A DNA stretch of 64,000 bases from Paenibacillus_AQ nitricinens. GTDB lineage: Bacteria > Bacillota > Bacilli > Paenibacillales > Paenibacillaceae. Positions within the stretch are counted from its first letter, which is position 1. The number at the start of each line of letters is the position of its first letter. Location of the stretch: assembly GCF_052056485.1 (NCBI RefSeq), contig NZ_CP183948.1, positions 2,294,001 to 2,358,000 of the forward strand, given 5' to 3'. Under the pieces are notes generated by a model that was not told the origin of the DNA, searched no databases, and was given only the letters and a program-made list of their open reading frames with translations. This document shows positions 1 to 8,043 of the stretch, piece after piece. The translations under genes and the position numbers were made by a program.

Positions 1-80
1 ATGGAAATGCAGTCGATTTCGTGGAGAATCCGGAACACTTCACTGAAATTGTCTCTTATATAAAGGAGCTAATCAAATGA
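1..80 (+). CDS. Deoxynucleoside kinase, C-terminal end (partial)
   Basis: Only the last 25 codons are in the window, read from base 3 and ending in a TGA that overlaps the ATG of the next gene (ATGA). The visible tail, with DFVENPEH and then IVSYIKELIK, resembles the C-terminal helix of the dGK/dAK-type kinases that lie next to a paralogous kinase in Bacilli. The assignment rests on this tail and on the coupled paralogue downstream. The gene is cut by the window edge, not broken. Confidence 0.6.
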   Translation, partial: GNAVDFVENPEHFTEIVSYIKELIK

Positions 81-730
81 ATTCATATCATATCCCGGAA
101 AATTCCATTATTACCGTGGCTGGAACTGTCGGGGTGGGGAAATCCACTTTAACAGGCGCCTTGGCCAAAAGACTTAATTTTCAAACCTCGCTAGAGCAGG
201 TCGATCACAATCCTTATCTCGAAAAGTTCTATCATGATTTTGAGAGATGGAGCTTTCACTTGCAAATCTATTTTCTTGCTGAACGTTTCAAAGAGCAGAA
301 GAAGATGTTCGAACTCGGCGGTGGTTTTGTTCAGGACCGTTCCATCTATGAGGATACCGGTATTTTTGCGAAAATGCATGCGGATCAAGGTACGATGTCC
401 AAGACGGACTATGAAACCTACACCAGCCTGTATGAAGCTATGGTTATGACGCCGTACTTCCCGCATCCTGATGTACTGATTTATATTGAAGGCAGTCTGC
501 CTTCCATTCTGACGCGAATTAATGAACGTGGCCGTGAGATGGAGATTCAAACGGATGTTTCCTACTGGGAGCATATGCATGGCAGATATTCGAAATGGAT
601 CAACGAGTTTACAGCTTGTCCAGTGCTTCGTTTGAACATTGATGATTATGACGTGAATGATGAGACTTCGATGTCTGATATTCTTGTGAAGGTTGGCGAA
701 GCGATTCGTAAGCCTATTGATAAAATATAA
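77..730 (+). CDS. Deoxynucleoside kinase (dCK/dGK family)
   Basis: This 217-residue protein should phosphorylate salvaged deoxynucleosides to their 5'-monophosphates in the cytoplasm. A P-loop GTVGVGKST lies near residue 16-24, and the DRS motif (QDRSIYED) near residue 87 is the family's substrate-binding Asp-Arg. The arginine-containing lid region NERGRE lies near residue 148. Length and motif order match the Bacillus dAK/dCK and dGK enzymes. It overlaps the preceding kinase by 4 bp, so the two are translationally coupled and may form a pair with different base specificity. Which deoxynucleoside is used cannot be decided from motifs alone. An intrinsic terminator follows directly. Confidence 0.88.
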   Translation: MNSYHIPENSIITVAGTVGVGKSTLTGALAKRLNFQTSLEQVDHNPYLEKFYHDFERWSFHLQIYFLAERFKEQKKMFELGGGFVQDRSIYEDTGIFAKMHADQGTMSKTDYETYTSLYEAMVMTPYFPHPDVLIYIEGSLPSILTRINERGREMEIQTDVSYWEHMHGRYSKWINEFTACPVLRLNIDDYDVNDETSMSDILVKVGEAIRKPIDKI

Positions 731-742
731 TTGGTGATTTGA

Positions 743-772
743 AGCCCCCAGGATTTGGGGGCTGTTTTTTTT
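743..772 (+). terminator. Intrinsic terminator after the kinase pair
   Basis: A perfect 7-bp stem AGCCCCC/GGGGGCT with a 7-base loop is followed by eight T residues. It lies 12 bp after the kinase stop codon. Confidence 0.9.
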
Positions 773-831
773 ATAAAATCAGAAAGCGAACTAAGCGATA
801 TAAACTGAGTTTGAGGGATGATTTGTAAAAA

Positions 832-861
832 TAAAAAAAGACCCAATCATAGATATGGGTC
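832..861 (-). terminator. Possible minus-strand terminator in the 731-1069 gap
   Basis: GACCCA/TGGGTC forms a 6-bp stem. Read on the minus strand it is followed by seven T residues. No minus-strand gene ends here, so it may be a relic or a guard against antisense transcription. The rest of the gap between the kinases and the collagen-like gene shows no gene and no clear promoter. Confidence 0.35.
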
Positions 862-1069
862 AAATAGGGAAGTGTCAGTTGTCCTAGTAATAAAATACGA
901 AAAGCAATCCAAATTGGTGTGGACATTGTAGTATGCTCAAGGGCGACACCCTATAATTATAGCCTTTTTTCTGGATATAGATTCCAGTCTAGTTAAAACT
1001 AGTTATTGGTCCATGACTAAAATTAATAAGATGCGTACACTGAACTATCTTAATAGGGAGGTGTACGTA

Positions 1070-2065
1070 TTGAGTTGTCCAGACGATAAAAAATGTCATA
1101 AGAAAAAAATCGCCACTGTATATCCTTCGAAAAGAAAAAGAAAAGAACATCGTCGAAAAGTTATTAAGAAAATTGTACAAGTCACATGTCCTCCGCCTGA
1201 AGTGAACGTTACCACTCCAACAGTCGTTGGTGCTACAGGACCTCAAGGAGCACAAGGAATCCAAGGAGTACAAGGGACTCAAGGAGTACCGGGACCCCAA
1301 GGAGCACGAGGACTCCAAGGAGTAGAAGGACCTCAAGGTCCCGCCGGTGGGCCCCCGGGACCCCAAGGACCTCAAGGTCAACCTGGGCCAGCGGGAGCAA
1401 TGGGTCCACAAGGTGTAGCGGGACCAGTTGGTCCTCAAGGGGAGCAAGGAGTACCGGGTACACAAGGACTCGTAGGTCCTCAGGGGCCGCAAGGTTTACC
1501 TGGTCCTGCTGGAGCAATAGGACCACAAGGTTTTGTAGGTGCAACCGGATCGACAGGAGCGGCCGGAGCAGTAGGAGCAACCGGGGTCGCGGGAGCAACC
1601 GGTGCGACAGGAGTCGCAGGAGCAACTGGAGCAGTAGGAGGGGTATTAGGTTTTGCTGATTTTTTTGCCCTGATGCCTCCTGATAATGCAGCAACTGTAG
1701 CACCGGGCACAGACGTGAGTTTTCCTCAAGATGGCCCTACCAGCGGGACAACGATTGCACGAACGGGGCCTAGTTCTTTTAACTTAGCAGCAATAGGGAC
1801 TTATCAGGTATTATTTCAGGTTAGTGTAACCGAAGCAGGCCAACTCATCTTGACTCTTAATGGCGCAGATCTGGCCTATACGGTAGTTGGGCGTGCGACA
1901 GGTACATCAGAAATCGTAGAAATGGCTATAGTGCAAACAACAGTCATTAACTCCATACTGACAGTTCGGAATCCTGCTGGTAATTCCACTGCACTTACTA
2001 TTACTCCTCTCGCTGGAGGAACAAGATCTGTTTCAGCACATCTCGTTATTACACAATTAGCATAG
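1070..2065 (+). CDS. Collagen-like spore/cell-surface protein (BclA type)
   Basis: The protein has three parts. The N-terminus is lysine- and arginine-rich (about 50 residues, three cysteines). A Gly-X-Y domain of about 137 residues follows, rich in GPQG, GVQG and GATG triplets. The last 140 residues resemble the TNF/C1q-like C-terminal domain of BclA exosporium glycoproteins (GTYQVLFQVSVTEAG, LTLNGADLAYTVVGR). An ATG lies 57 bases upstream at 1013, but the TTG at 1070 has AGGGAGGTG six bases before it, so I prefer the TTG. There is no signal peptide or LPXTG motif, which fits assembly on the spore surface from the mother cell. The GATG threonines are likely glycosylation sites by analogy with BclA. 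A terminator follows. Confidence 0.8.
   Translation: MSCPDDKKCHKKKIATVYPSKRKRKEHRRKVIKKIVQVTCPPPEVNVTTPTVVGATGPQGAQGIQGVQGTQGVPGPQGARGLQGVEGPQGPAGGPPGPQGPQGQPGPAGAMGPQGVAGPVGPQGEQGVPGTQGLVGPQGPQGLPGPAGAIGPQGFVGATGSTGAAGAVGATGVAGATGATGVAGATGAVGGVLGFADFFALMPPDNAATVAPGTDVSFPQDGPTSGTTIARTGPSSFNLAAIGTYQVLFQVSVTEAGQLILTLNGADLAYTVVGRATGTSEIVEMAIVQTTVINSILTVRNPAGNSTALTITPLAGGTRSVSAHLVITQLA
1229..1639 (+). repeat. Gly-X-Y collagen-like coding repeat
   Basis: Glycine occupies every third codon over roughly 137 codons. One phase slip occurs at a GPAGGPPGP stretch in the middle of the run. Codon blocks such as GGA-CCT-CAA-GGA recur, so the DNA is itself a 9/18-bp tandem repeat and prone to length change. 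Confidence 0.9.
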
Positions 2066-2099
2066 CGAAATCTCTTAAGCATAGATAATTTGGAAGTTT

Positions 2100-2125
2100 G
2101 CCACCTCTAATCAGGTGGCTTTTCT
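2100..2125 (+). terminator. Intrinsic terminator after collagen-like gene
   Basis: GCCACCT/AGGTGGC forms a perfect 7-bp stem with a 6-base loop, followed by TTTTCTAATT. Confidence 0.8.
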
Positions 2126-2318
2126 AATTATTGAATTAAAGGGAAGGCGCACACGAACTCCCTGCCCTTCACCCATGGCATCTCTCGGCTGAAGTGGGGG
2201 GCTATTTACTTAACTTAAATTATGGGAAAATTCGGAATTTTCATTTGACTTCAAATCGGAGTTGACGCAAAATAAGAGGGAGATGATGTAAACTTGAAAT
2301 TTTCGGGGAGAATTGTAC

Positions 2319-3728
2319 ATGAATAATAAATCAGGTCGCCATTCCTTCCGAGAGCGACTGGATCATATGGTGGGTAAGCTTCGTACGGATATCCTAAGTG
2401 GAGTTCTACAGCCTGGCGCTTATCTGCCAGCAGAGAGTATGCTAGCCAAGCAATTTGAGTTAAGTAATAAATCGGTCAGAAGAGGGCTGGATGTGTTAGT
2501 CCAAGAAGGCCTTATCGTCAAAATCGACCGTGTCGGAAGCAAGGTTATGGAATCCGTGCAGGAGAGAATCCGTATTCATTTTGGCTGCAGTGCCTCGCTG
2601 TCCAAGGACTTTCTGCTGGATGATCTAATTGGTGAATTTCATCGACTGCATCCCGGTATTCATATTCTTCCACTGGCGCTGAATGATTTTGACCATGTGA
2701 ATTCTGCGGTAGAGATGATCAATAATGGGATGCTTGATGCCGTATCCCTGAATAGCACGCAATTTCAGGAACTGGCCGAAAATGGCTCGGCTGAGCTCTT
2801 GGAATCGCTTGACCCTGATCCTGAATTATATCCAATTGCGACGGAAGCATTTTATCATGAAAATCAGTTGTATGCCTATCCAATTTCCTTCTCCCCTGTG
2901 GTGCTGTGCTACAATAAGGCTCATTTTCGGGAAGCAGATCTGCCAGAGCCAGATAGCTATTGGACCTGGGATGACTTGATTGAGGCGGCTCGTCAGTTGG
3001 CAGAGAAACGTGGACGTCATGCCATTTATTTTGTGCCTGCTTCCGAGAACCGTTATTCTGTATTCCTGCTCCAGAGCGGGATTCAAACCGTGGCAGACGG
3101 GACCGAGCGCCGTACACTTAGTCCAGAGACGGCAAATAGTCTCAGTGTGTATAGTCGGCTTGTGAACAACCATCAGATTTTCCCTAAATATCTTGCTGGC
3201 AATCATGAAGATGAGACGATTTCTTTGTTTGTCCAAGAACAAGTTTCTATGATTCTGACGACATTTTTTAATTTAAATGAATTCAAGGCCTTAACGCTGG
3301 ATTATGATCTTGCTCCATTACCTAGGCTGAAAACAAAAGATCCACAGAAGACATTACTGGTCACAATCGGAGCGGCTGTGGTCGGAAATTCGAGACAAAA
3401 GGAAGCGGCTCGTCAATTCGTTAACTTTCTTGCTTCCGTAGAAGCACAAAAAATTATACGGGAACGCACCGTAAGTATTCCAGCTCGAAAGCGGATCGCT
3501 GAGATGAGCACGGCGGATCATTTGAATCGACCTTCGAGATATCTGATGTACAGAGAGCTATTTCCAACCTTCTCCTACCTTAAAGATTTAGGACTTCCCA
3601 TAGCCGTTCTAAAAAGCTTTCGTAAATTGCTGAACGCTTATTGGTCAAAGATGATAGATGAGGCTACGCTACAAGAGGAGCTGAGTGTCTTAATTTCGGA
3701 ACAAGATGATAGGGATCGGAAGGTTTAA
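2319..3728 (+). CDS. GntR-family regulator fused to a solute-binding-protein domain
   Basis: The N-terminal 75 residues are a GntR winged helix (AESMLAKQFELSNKSVRRGLD, then LVQEGLIVKIDRVGSKV). The remaining ~390 residues resemble a family 1 extracellular solute-binding protein (LDAVSLNSTQFQELAENG, YPISFSPVVLCYNKAHF, then SYWTWDDLIEAARQLAE), but with no signal peptide. The fusion should therefore act as a cytoplasmic sugar-responsive repressor or activator. The ATG chosen has GGGGAG eight bases upstream; a TTG two codons earlier is too close to that site. It ends before a terminator and 0.57 kb upstream of the ABC importer operon on the same strand, which makes that operon its likely target. 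Confidence 0.82.
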   Translation: MNNKSGRHSFRERLDHMVGKLRTDILSGVLQPGAYLPAESMLAKQFELSNKSVRRGLDVLVQEGLIVKIDRVGSKVMESVQERIRIHFGCSASLSKDFLLDDLIGEFHRLHPGIHILPLALNDFDHVNSAVEMINNGMLDAVSLNSTQFQELAENGSAELLESLDPDPELYPIATEAFYHENQLYAYPISFSPVVLCYNKAHFREADLPEPDSYWTWDDLIEAARQLAEKRGRHAIYFVPASENRYSVFLLQSGIQTVADGTERRTLSPETANSLSVYSRLVNNHQIFPKYLAGNHEDETISLFVQEQVSMILTTFFNLNEFKALTLDYDLAPLPRLKTKDPQKTLLVTIGAAVVGNSRQKEAARQFVNFLASVEAQKIIRERTVSIPARKRIAEMSTADHLNRPSRYLMYRELFPTFSYLKDLGLPIAVLKSFRKLLNAYWSKMIDEATLQEELSVLISEQDDRDRKV

Positions 3729-3773
3729 AAGTCTTTTTCTACGATTGATGTTGTCTGTGAAAATAAATGAAAA

Positions 3774-3815
3774 GCGTGATAATGGTGCTGTTCGGCCGTT
3801 ATTGCGCATTTTTTT
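3774..3815 (+). terminator. Intrinsic terminator of the GntR-SBP gene
   Basis: Two 12-base arms, GCGTGATAATGG and CCGTTATTGCGC, pair fully if three G-U pairs are allowed. The loop is 10 bases and an ATTTTTTT tract follows. Confidence 0.75.
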
Positions 3816-3900
3816 CAATAAAAGAATGTAAAGCTGGATGTAATACTTAATCTTTTTAAGTCAAAGTTGGTTTATTTAAAGTATCTAAATACGAGTATTT

Positions 3901-3916
3901 TTGTAAGCGTTTTCTA
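3901..3916 (+). promoter_or_regulatory. Candidate catabolite-responsive element (cre)
   Basis: TTGTAAGCGTTTTCTA matches the WTGNAANCGNWWNCAW consensus at every position except the penultimate A. It lies about 85 bp upstream of the -35 box of the sugar-transport operon promoter, which is plausible for CcpA control. A single site with one mismatch can arise by chance in AT-rich DNA. Confidence 0.4.
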
Positions 3917-3999
3917 TTAAATTTGAGAGGTTTCAACATTTTACGACAGGTACATGTTATATAAGATTACACATATTAGAGATATTTCTTATTATTATA

Positions 4000-4028
4000 T
4001 TGACATCGTATAGGCTGGAAAATATAAT
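4000..4028 (+). promoter_or_regulatory. Consensus sigma-A promoter of the ABC importer/catabolic operon
   Basis: TTGACA, a 17-bp spacer and TATAAT match the consensus at all 12 positions. The expected start of transcription near 4035 leaves a leader of about 260 nt before the solute-binding protein. A perfect promoter for a catabolic operon implies strong repression when the substrate is absent. Confidence 0.85.
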
Positions 4029-4042
4029 AAAATACATCAGAT

Positions 4043-4087
4043 ATATATCAGATTTAGAGGGATTGAAAGTCTGATACGCTGATATAT
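4043..4087 (+). promoter_or_regulatory. Candidate operator: nested inverted repeats at the transcription start
   Basis: ATATATCAG (4043-4051) is mirrored perfectly by CTGATATAT (4079-4087). Inside, ATCAGAT and TCTGAT form a second inverted pair around GGGATTGAA. The cluster starts 15 bp after the -10 box, where a repressor would block initiation. Its position downstream of the GntR-SBP gene makes that protein the first candidate to bind it. The rest of the 570-bp gap is AT-rich and shows no gene. Confidence 0.45.
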
Positions 4088-4295
4088 AAATCAAAAAGAA
4101 GTCAGAACAGATGTTTTCGTCTAATTTTAGTAGAAAATAGGCTGGAGGAAGGAGGGTTTCCTCTTAAAAAGGTGATTTACAGAAAAAATACTCATTTAAA
4201 AATTTATTAATGTATCGTTGATTCCTTCTAGTTGATGTTAGTGAATATATCATAATGATTATCTTATTTTTTAGTTATTAATAGGGGGTTGAATT

Positions 4296-5951
4296 ATGAA
4301 TGTTGCTAAAAGGAAATTAGTTCTGCTGCCTGTCCTATTGTCACTAGTTACACTCGTATCTGCTTGCGGTGGCTCGAATACAAATGCGGGCAATACTGCA
4401 GATCCTACTGAGGAGGTTCAGAAAGCTACGGAAGCCCCCGCTCAGGAAGGTAAATCAGTGGGTGGTCTTCAGCTTCCTATTGTTTCAGATAAGCTTGATC
4501 TGTCACTTTGGTCACCAAGCGGCGGCAATTTCAGAGGAACTAATTTTAATGAGAAATTATCCTTTCAGCAAATGGAAAAGAACACTAACATTCATATCGA
4601 CTTTCAACATAGTACAGAAGCTAGTGCGGAAGCCTTCAGCTTATTGATGTCATCTGGTAAGCTGCCAGACATTATTTACAATGATCTATGGGGTTCGGAT
4701 TCCGGGAAATATGGTACGCAAGGAGCGTTGCTTCCTCTGGAAGATTTAATTGAGAAAAATGCGCCAAACTTCAAGAAAATCCTCGACGACAACCCGGATA
4801 TCCGGGGACAAATCACTTCGCCTGAAGGCCACATTTTTTACCTGCCTAATCTCGTTCTTGATTCACAGGATCTCACTCAAATGTTCCCGCAAGTGCGGAA
4901 AGATTGGATAGAGAAGTTAGGTCTATCTATGCCGGAAACTACAGAAGATTGGTATAACATGCTCAAGGCATTTAGGGAGCAGGATGCTAACGGAAATGGT
5001 AAGAAGGATGAAATTCCACTAGTCACAGTGAACTTGGAAAATATCATGATGTTATTCGCTCCAGCCTTTGGTGTTGACTACGGATTCTTCGTGGATAATG
5101 GCCAAGTAAAATATGGACCGAACGATCCAAGATTCAAGGATGTCGTATCCTATCTGCACCGTCTTTACGACGAACAATTGCTCGACCCGAACTATCTGGT
5201 AGATACCACATTCCAGACTCTGACTGAGAAGGTGACCACCGATGTGGCAGGGGCATGGTTTGGTTGGTCTGGCTCCTACATGGGGAACTTTACTACTCTA
5301 ATGGAGGGTAAACATCCAACATTCAAAATTGCACCGGCAATTCCACCTAAAGGGCCAAACGGTGATCAACGTCATGTCTCCTTCCGCTGGCAGGCAGCAG
5401 CTCATGGTTTGGCGGTCTCCTCGCGGACTGAGCATCCTGAGGAAGTGATGAAATGGCTGGATTATCAATACTCAGAGGAAGGTATTCTGCTGAACAACTT
5501 TGGGGTTGAAGGCAAGTCCTATGATCTGGTAAACGGTGAACCTATTTATAAGAAAGAAGTCACTCACCCGACCAATGGTCTCACGAATACGCAAGAACTC
5601 TTGAATCATACGATTGGGGGCGGAAGCTGGGCTACAGTAGCGGATACCAGATATGCTGAACAAATCCGAGAAGCTAACGGGCAGACGGAGAATCCACTTG
5701 AGCTATACAGTGACTATATTGATTTCGATAGCAAGCTGCCTCCAGTCCAATTCACAACAGAGGAAAATGATGTAGTTGTTCCGTTGATGGCCGATATTCA
5801 GACTTATGTAGCGGAAACCATCAATGCCATGATCATGGGGCGTCAAAAGATTGAAGACTATGACAAAGTAATGAAGCAGCTTGAGAAGATGGGCATTAAT
5901 GATGTGCTAAAAGAGTATCAGGTTGCATACGAGCGATTTAAAGGGAAATGA
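4296..5951 (+). CDS. Extracellular solute-binding lipoprotein, LplA/YtcQ-like
   Basis: This 551-residue substrate-binding subunit of the ABC sugar importer would be anchored outside the membrane by a lipid. The signal sequence carries a lipobox LVSAC with Cys24, followed by an acidic, Asn/Thr-rich linker. The long form, with WSPSGGNFRGTNFNEK, a calcium-loop-like DANGNGKKDEIPL near residue 230 and GAWFGWSG, is typical of LplA proteins taking up oligosaccharides or uronate-containing sugars. It is the first gene after the consensus promoter and RBS AGGGGG. The two permeases follow, and no ATPase gene is present, so a shared MsmX-type ATPase is inferred. Confidence 0.88.
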   Translation: MNVAKRKLVLLPVLLSLVTLVSACGGSNTNAGNTADPTEEVQKATEAPAQEGKSVGGLQLPIVSDKLDLSLWSPSGGNFRGTNFNEKLSFQQMEKNTNIHIDFQHSTEASAEAFSLLMSSGKLPDIIYNDLWGSDSGKYGTQGALLPLEDLIEKNAPNFKKILDDNPDIRGQITSPEGHIFYLPNLVLDSQDLTQMFPQVRKDWIEKLGLSMPETTEDWYNMLKAFREQDANGNGKKDEIPLVTVNLENIMMLFAPAFGVDYGFFVDNGQVKYGPNDPRFKDVVSYLHRLYDEQLLDPNYLVDTTFQTLTEKVTTDVAGAWFGWSGSYMGNFTTLMEGKHPTFKIAPAIPPKGPNGDQRHVSFRWQAAAHGLAVSSRTEHPEEVMKWLDYQYSEEGILLNNFGVEGKSYDLVNGEPIYKKEVTHPTNGLTNTQELLNHTIGGGSWATVADTRYAEQIREANGQTENPLELYSDYIDFDSKLPPVQFTTEENDVVVPLMADIQTYVAETINAMIMGRQKIEDYDKVMKQLEKMGINDVLKEYQVAYERFKGK

Positions 5952-5970
5952 TTCAGCTAGTGACAAGGTT

Positions 5971-6020
5971 GTCATAGGTGAGCGGCTTTTAGATTGCTTG
6001 GTGACCGCTCGCCTTATGAC
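5971..6020 (+). other. mRNA hairpin between binding protein and permease genes
   Basis: GTCATAGGTGAGCGG and CCGCTCGCCTTATGAC form a stem of about 15 bp with a single bulge, and no T tract follows. Such hairpins at the 3' end of binding-protein genes usually protect the upstream mRNA or allow partial read-through. Here that would give more binding protein than permease. Confidence 0.6.
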
Positions 6021-6059
6021 CGCTATAACTAACGCCAGTGTCCGGGAGAGGAGAACGAT

Positions 6060-7025
6060 ATGGCTATACCTGTAAAAGTCGCTAAAGTTGAAAGCAGGAA
6101 GCTTCCGGTCAAGAGAAGTCCGATTCCCTGGAAACGGATAGCCTCCAATCGCTATCTGTATCTAATGCTCCTTCCTACGGTTTTGTATTTTCTGATTTTT
6201 GAATATAAGCCGATGTATGGGGCGATCATTGCCTTTAAGAATTTCAACCCTTACTTGGGGATCACGGATAGTCCTTGGGTGGGCTTTAAGAATTTTGAGA
6301 AGTTTTTCGAAAGCTATTATTTTTTCAGACTGCTTAAAAATACCTTCTTAATGAGTTTCTACTCTCTGATCTTCATTTTTCCTGCTTCACTTGCTTTTGC
6401 TCTCTTGCTCAATGAGTTGCGGCTCAAGAAGCTAAAGTCCTTTCTGCAGACCGTGTCTTATTTACCTCATTTTATTTCGCTGATCGTCATTTGCGGGATG
6501 ATTATTGATTTTACTAAGCCAGGAGGCATTATTAACAGCCTGCTGCTTAGCATCGGCCTAATTTCGGAGCCCATTCAGTTCCTGATTCTGCCGGAATGGT
6601 TTCGAACAATCTATGTGGGTTCTGGCATGTGGCAGAGCCTAGGTTGGAATTCAATTATCTACTTAGCAGCGTTATCCGGCATCAATCCGAGCTTGTACGA
6701 GGCGGCAGTTGTCGATGGAGCAGGGCGATGGAAACAGTTAACGAATATAACGCTGCCCGGGATTCTGCCTACAGTGTTAATTCTCTTGATTCTGAATGTG
6801 GGTACCCTGCTGAATGTGGGCTGGGACAAAATTATATTGCTTTACAATCCTGGAACGTACGTCACTGCGGATGTGATTTCAACATTTGTCTATAGACGAG
6901 GGGTGATGGAGGCGAATTACAGTTTTTCTGCGGCAGTAGGATTATTTAATTCCATAATTAACTTCACATTGCTCGTTATAGCGAACCGCATCAGCCGAAA
7001 AACAACGGATAGCAGCTTATGGTAA
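6060..7025 (+). CDS. ABC sugar transporter permease, LplB-like
   Basis: This 321-residue inner-membrane subunit has about six transmembrane segments, beginning with YLMLLPTVLYFLIFEYKPMYG. The EAA loop that docks on the ATPase is EAAVVDGAGRWKQLTNITLP, near residue 218. The N-terminus matches the LplB family (KPMYGAIIAFKNFNP). The start has GGGAGAGGAG just upstream. It pairs with the downstream permease to form the membrane channel for the lipoprotein's ligand. Confidence 0.9.
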   Translation: MAIPVKVAKVESRKLPVKRSPIPWKRIASNRYLYLMLLPTVLYFLIFEYKPMYGAIIAFKNFNPYLGITDSPWVGFKNFEKFFESYYFFRLLKNTFLMSFYSLIFIFPASLAFALLLNELRLKKLKSFLQTVSYLPHFISLIVICGMIIDFTKPGGIINSLLLSIGLISEPIQFLILPEWFRTIYVGSGMWQSLGWNSIIYLAALSGINPSLYEAAVVDGAGRWKQLTNITLPGILPTVLILLILNVGTLLNVGWDKIILLYNPGTYVTADVISTFVYRRGVMEANYSFSAAVGLFNSIINFTLLVIANRISRKTTDSSLW

Positions 7026-7102
7026 AAAAATGCTTTCGATGCGAGTTTTGTCGAAACAGATTCAAAGTAGTATTGCTAACAAAACTTTTAGGAGGGTAGA
7101 CA

Positions 7103-7981
7103 ATGGTTGTGAAACGCAGTATAGGCGAAATCATTTTCGACAGCTGCAATGTGCTGTTTCTAATCTTGTGTTCTTTCCTGTTCTTGTACCCGATGTGGTA
7201 CGTGCTGGTCTCCTCATTCAGCGATGCACATGCAATTGCTGCGGGGAAGGTAAGCTTCTTTCCAATTGGCTTTAATCTGGATGCTTACAAGCTGGTATTT
7301 GAGGACACGCGGGTATGGACGGCTTACGGAAATACCTTCTTTTATGTCATTGTCGGTACGTTGATTAATCTGGTGCTAACTACACTTGGTGCTTATCCTC
7401 TGTCCAGAAAGAATCTGGAGGGGAGAAATATCATTATGGCTTTCATCGTGTTCACGATGTTTTTCAGTGGGGGTCTAATTCCGGCGTATCTGAATGTCCG
7501 TGAGCTTGGCTTGTATGATACACGGTGGGCGCTGCTGTTGCCTGGTGCGGTTAGTGCCTTTAATTTGATCGTAATGCGGACGTTCTTTCAATCTATCCCT
7601 GATAGTTTGATAGAGTCTGCCAAAATAGACGGCGCCCATGATTTCAGAATTCTGCTGCGGATCGTGCTTCCGCTCTCCATGCCGGTTCTGGCGGTTATGA
7701 CCCTCTTCTATGCGGTAGGCCACTGGAATAGCTGGTTCTCGGCCATGATTTATTTACAGGACCGGAATTTGTTCCCGCTTCAATTGATTTTGAGGGAAAT
7801 TCTGATTCAATCCTCTGCGCAAAATATGCTGGCCGGCGTTACACAAGATGAGGTGTTTCGGATCAGTGAATCTATTAAATTCGCTACGATTATCATTGCT
7901 ACCGTGCCGATTTTGATGATCTATCCATTTTTGCAAAAATATTTTGTAAAAGGTGTAATGATCGGTGCGCTGAAGGAGTAA
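7103..7981 (+). CDS. ABC sugar transporter permease, YtcP-like
   Basis: This is the second channel subunit, 292 residues with six predicted membrane segments. Its EAA loop ESAKIDGAHDFRILLRIVLP lies near residue 173, and the C-terminus YPFLQKYFVKGVMIGALKE is the hallmark ending of carbohydrate permeases of this family. The RBS is AGGAGGG. It lies 77 bp after its partner in the same operon. Together with the LplA-like lipoprotein it forms a CUT1-type importer lacking its own ATPase gene. Confidence 0.9.
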   Translation: MVVKRSIGEIIFDSCNVLFLILCSFLFLYPMWYVLVSSFSDAHAIAAGKVSFFPIGFNLDAYKLVFEDTRVWTAYGNTFFYVIVGTLINLVLTTLGAYPLSRKNLEGRNIIMAFIVFTMFFSGGLIPAYLNVRELGLYDTRWALLLPGAVSAFNLIVMRTFFQSIPDSLIESAKIDGAHDFRILLRIVLPLSMPVLAVMTLFYAVGHWNSWFSAMIYLQDRNLFPLQLILREILIQSSAQNMLAGVTQDEVFRISESIKFATIIIATVPILMIYPFLQKYFVKGVMIGALKE

Positions 7982-8043
7982 CAGCCCTAGAGAAGATATT
8001 TTATGACAGAAACGTTTCTGAAGCAGTCGGGAGGAGAAGACAT

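Noticed and set aside
989..1703. Long minus-strand open frames opposite the collagen-like gene.
   Set aside because: They are low-complexity mirrors of the Gly-X-Y repeat without ribosome sites.
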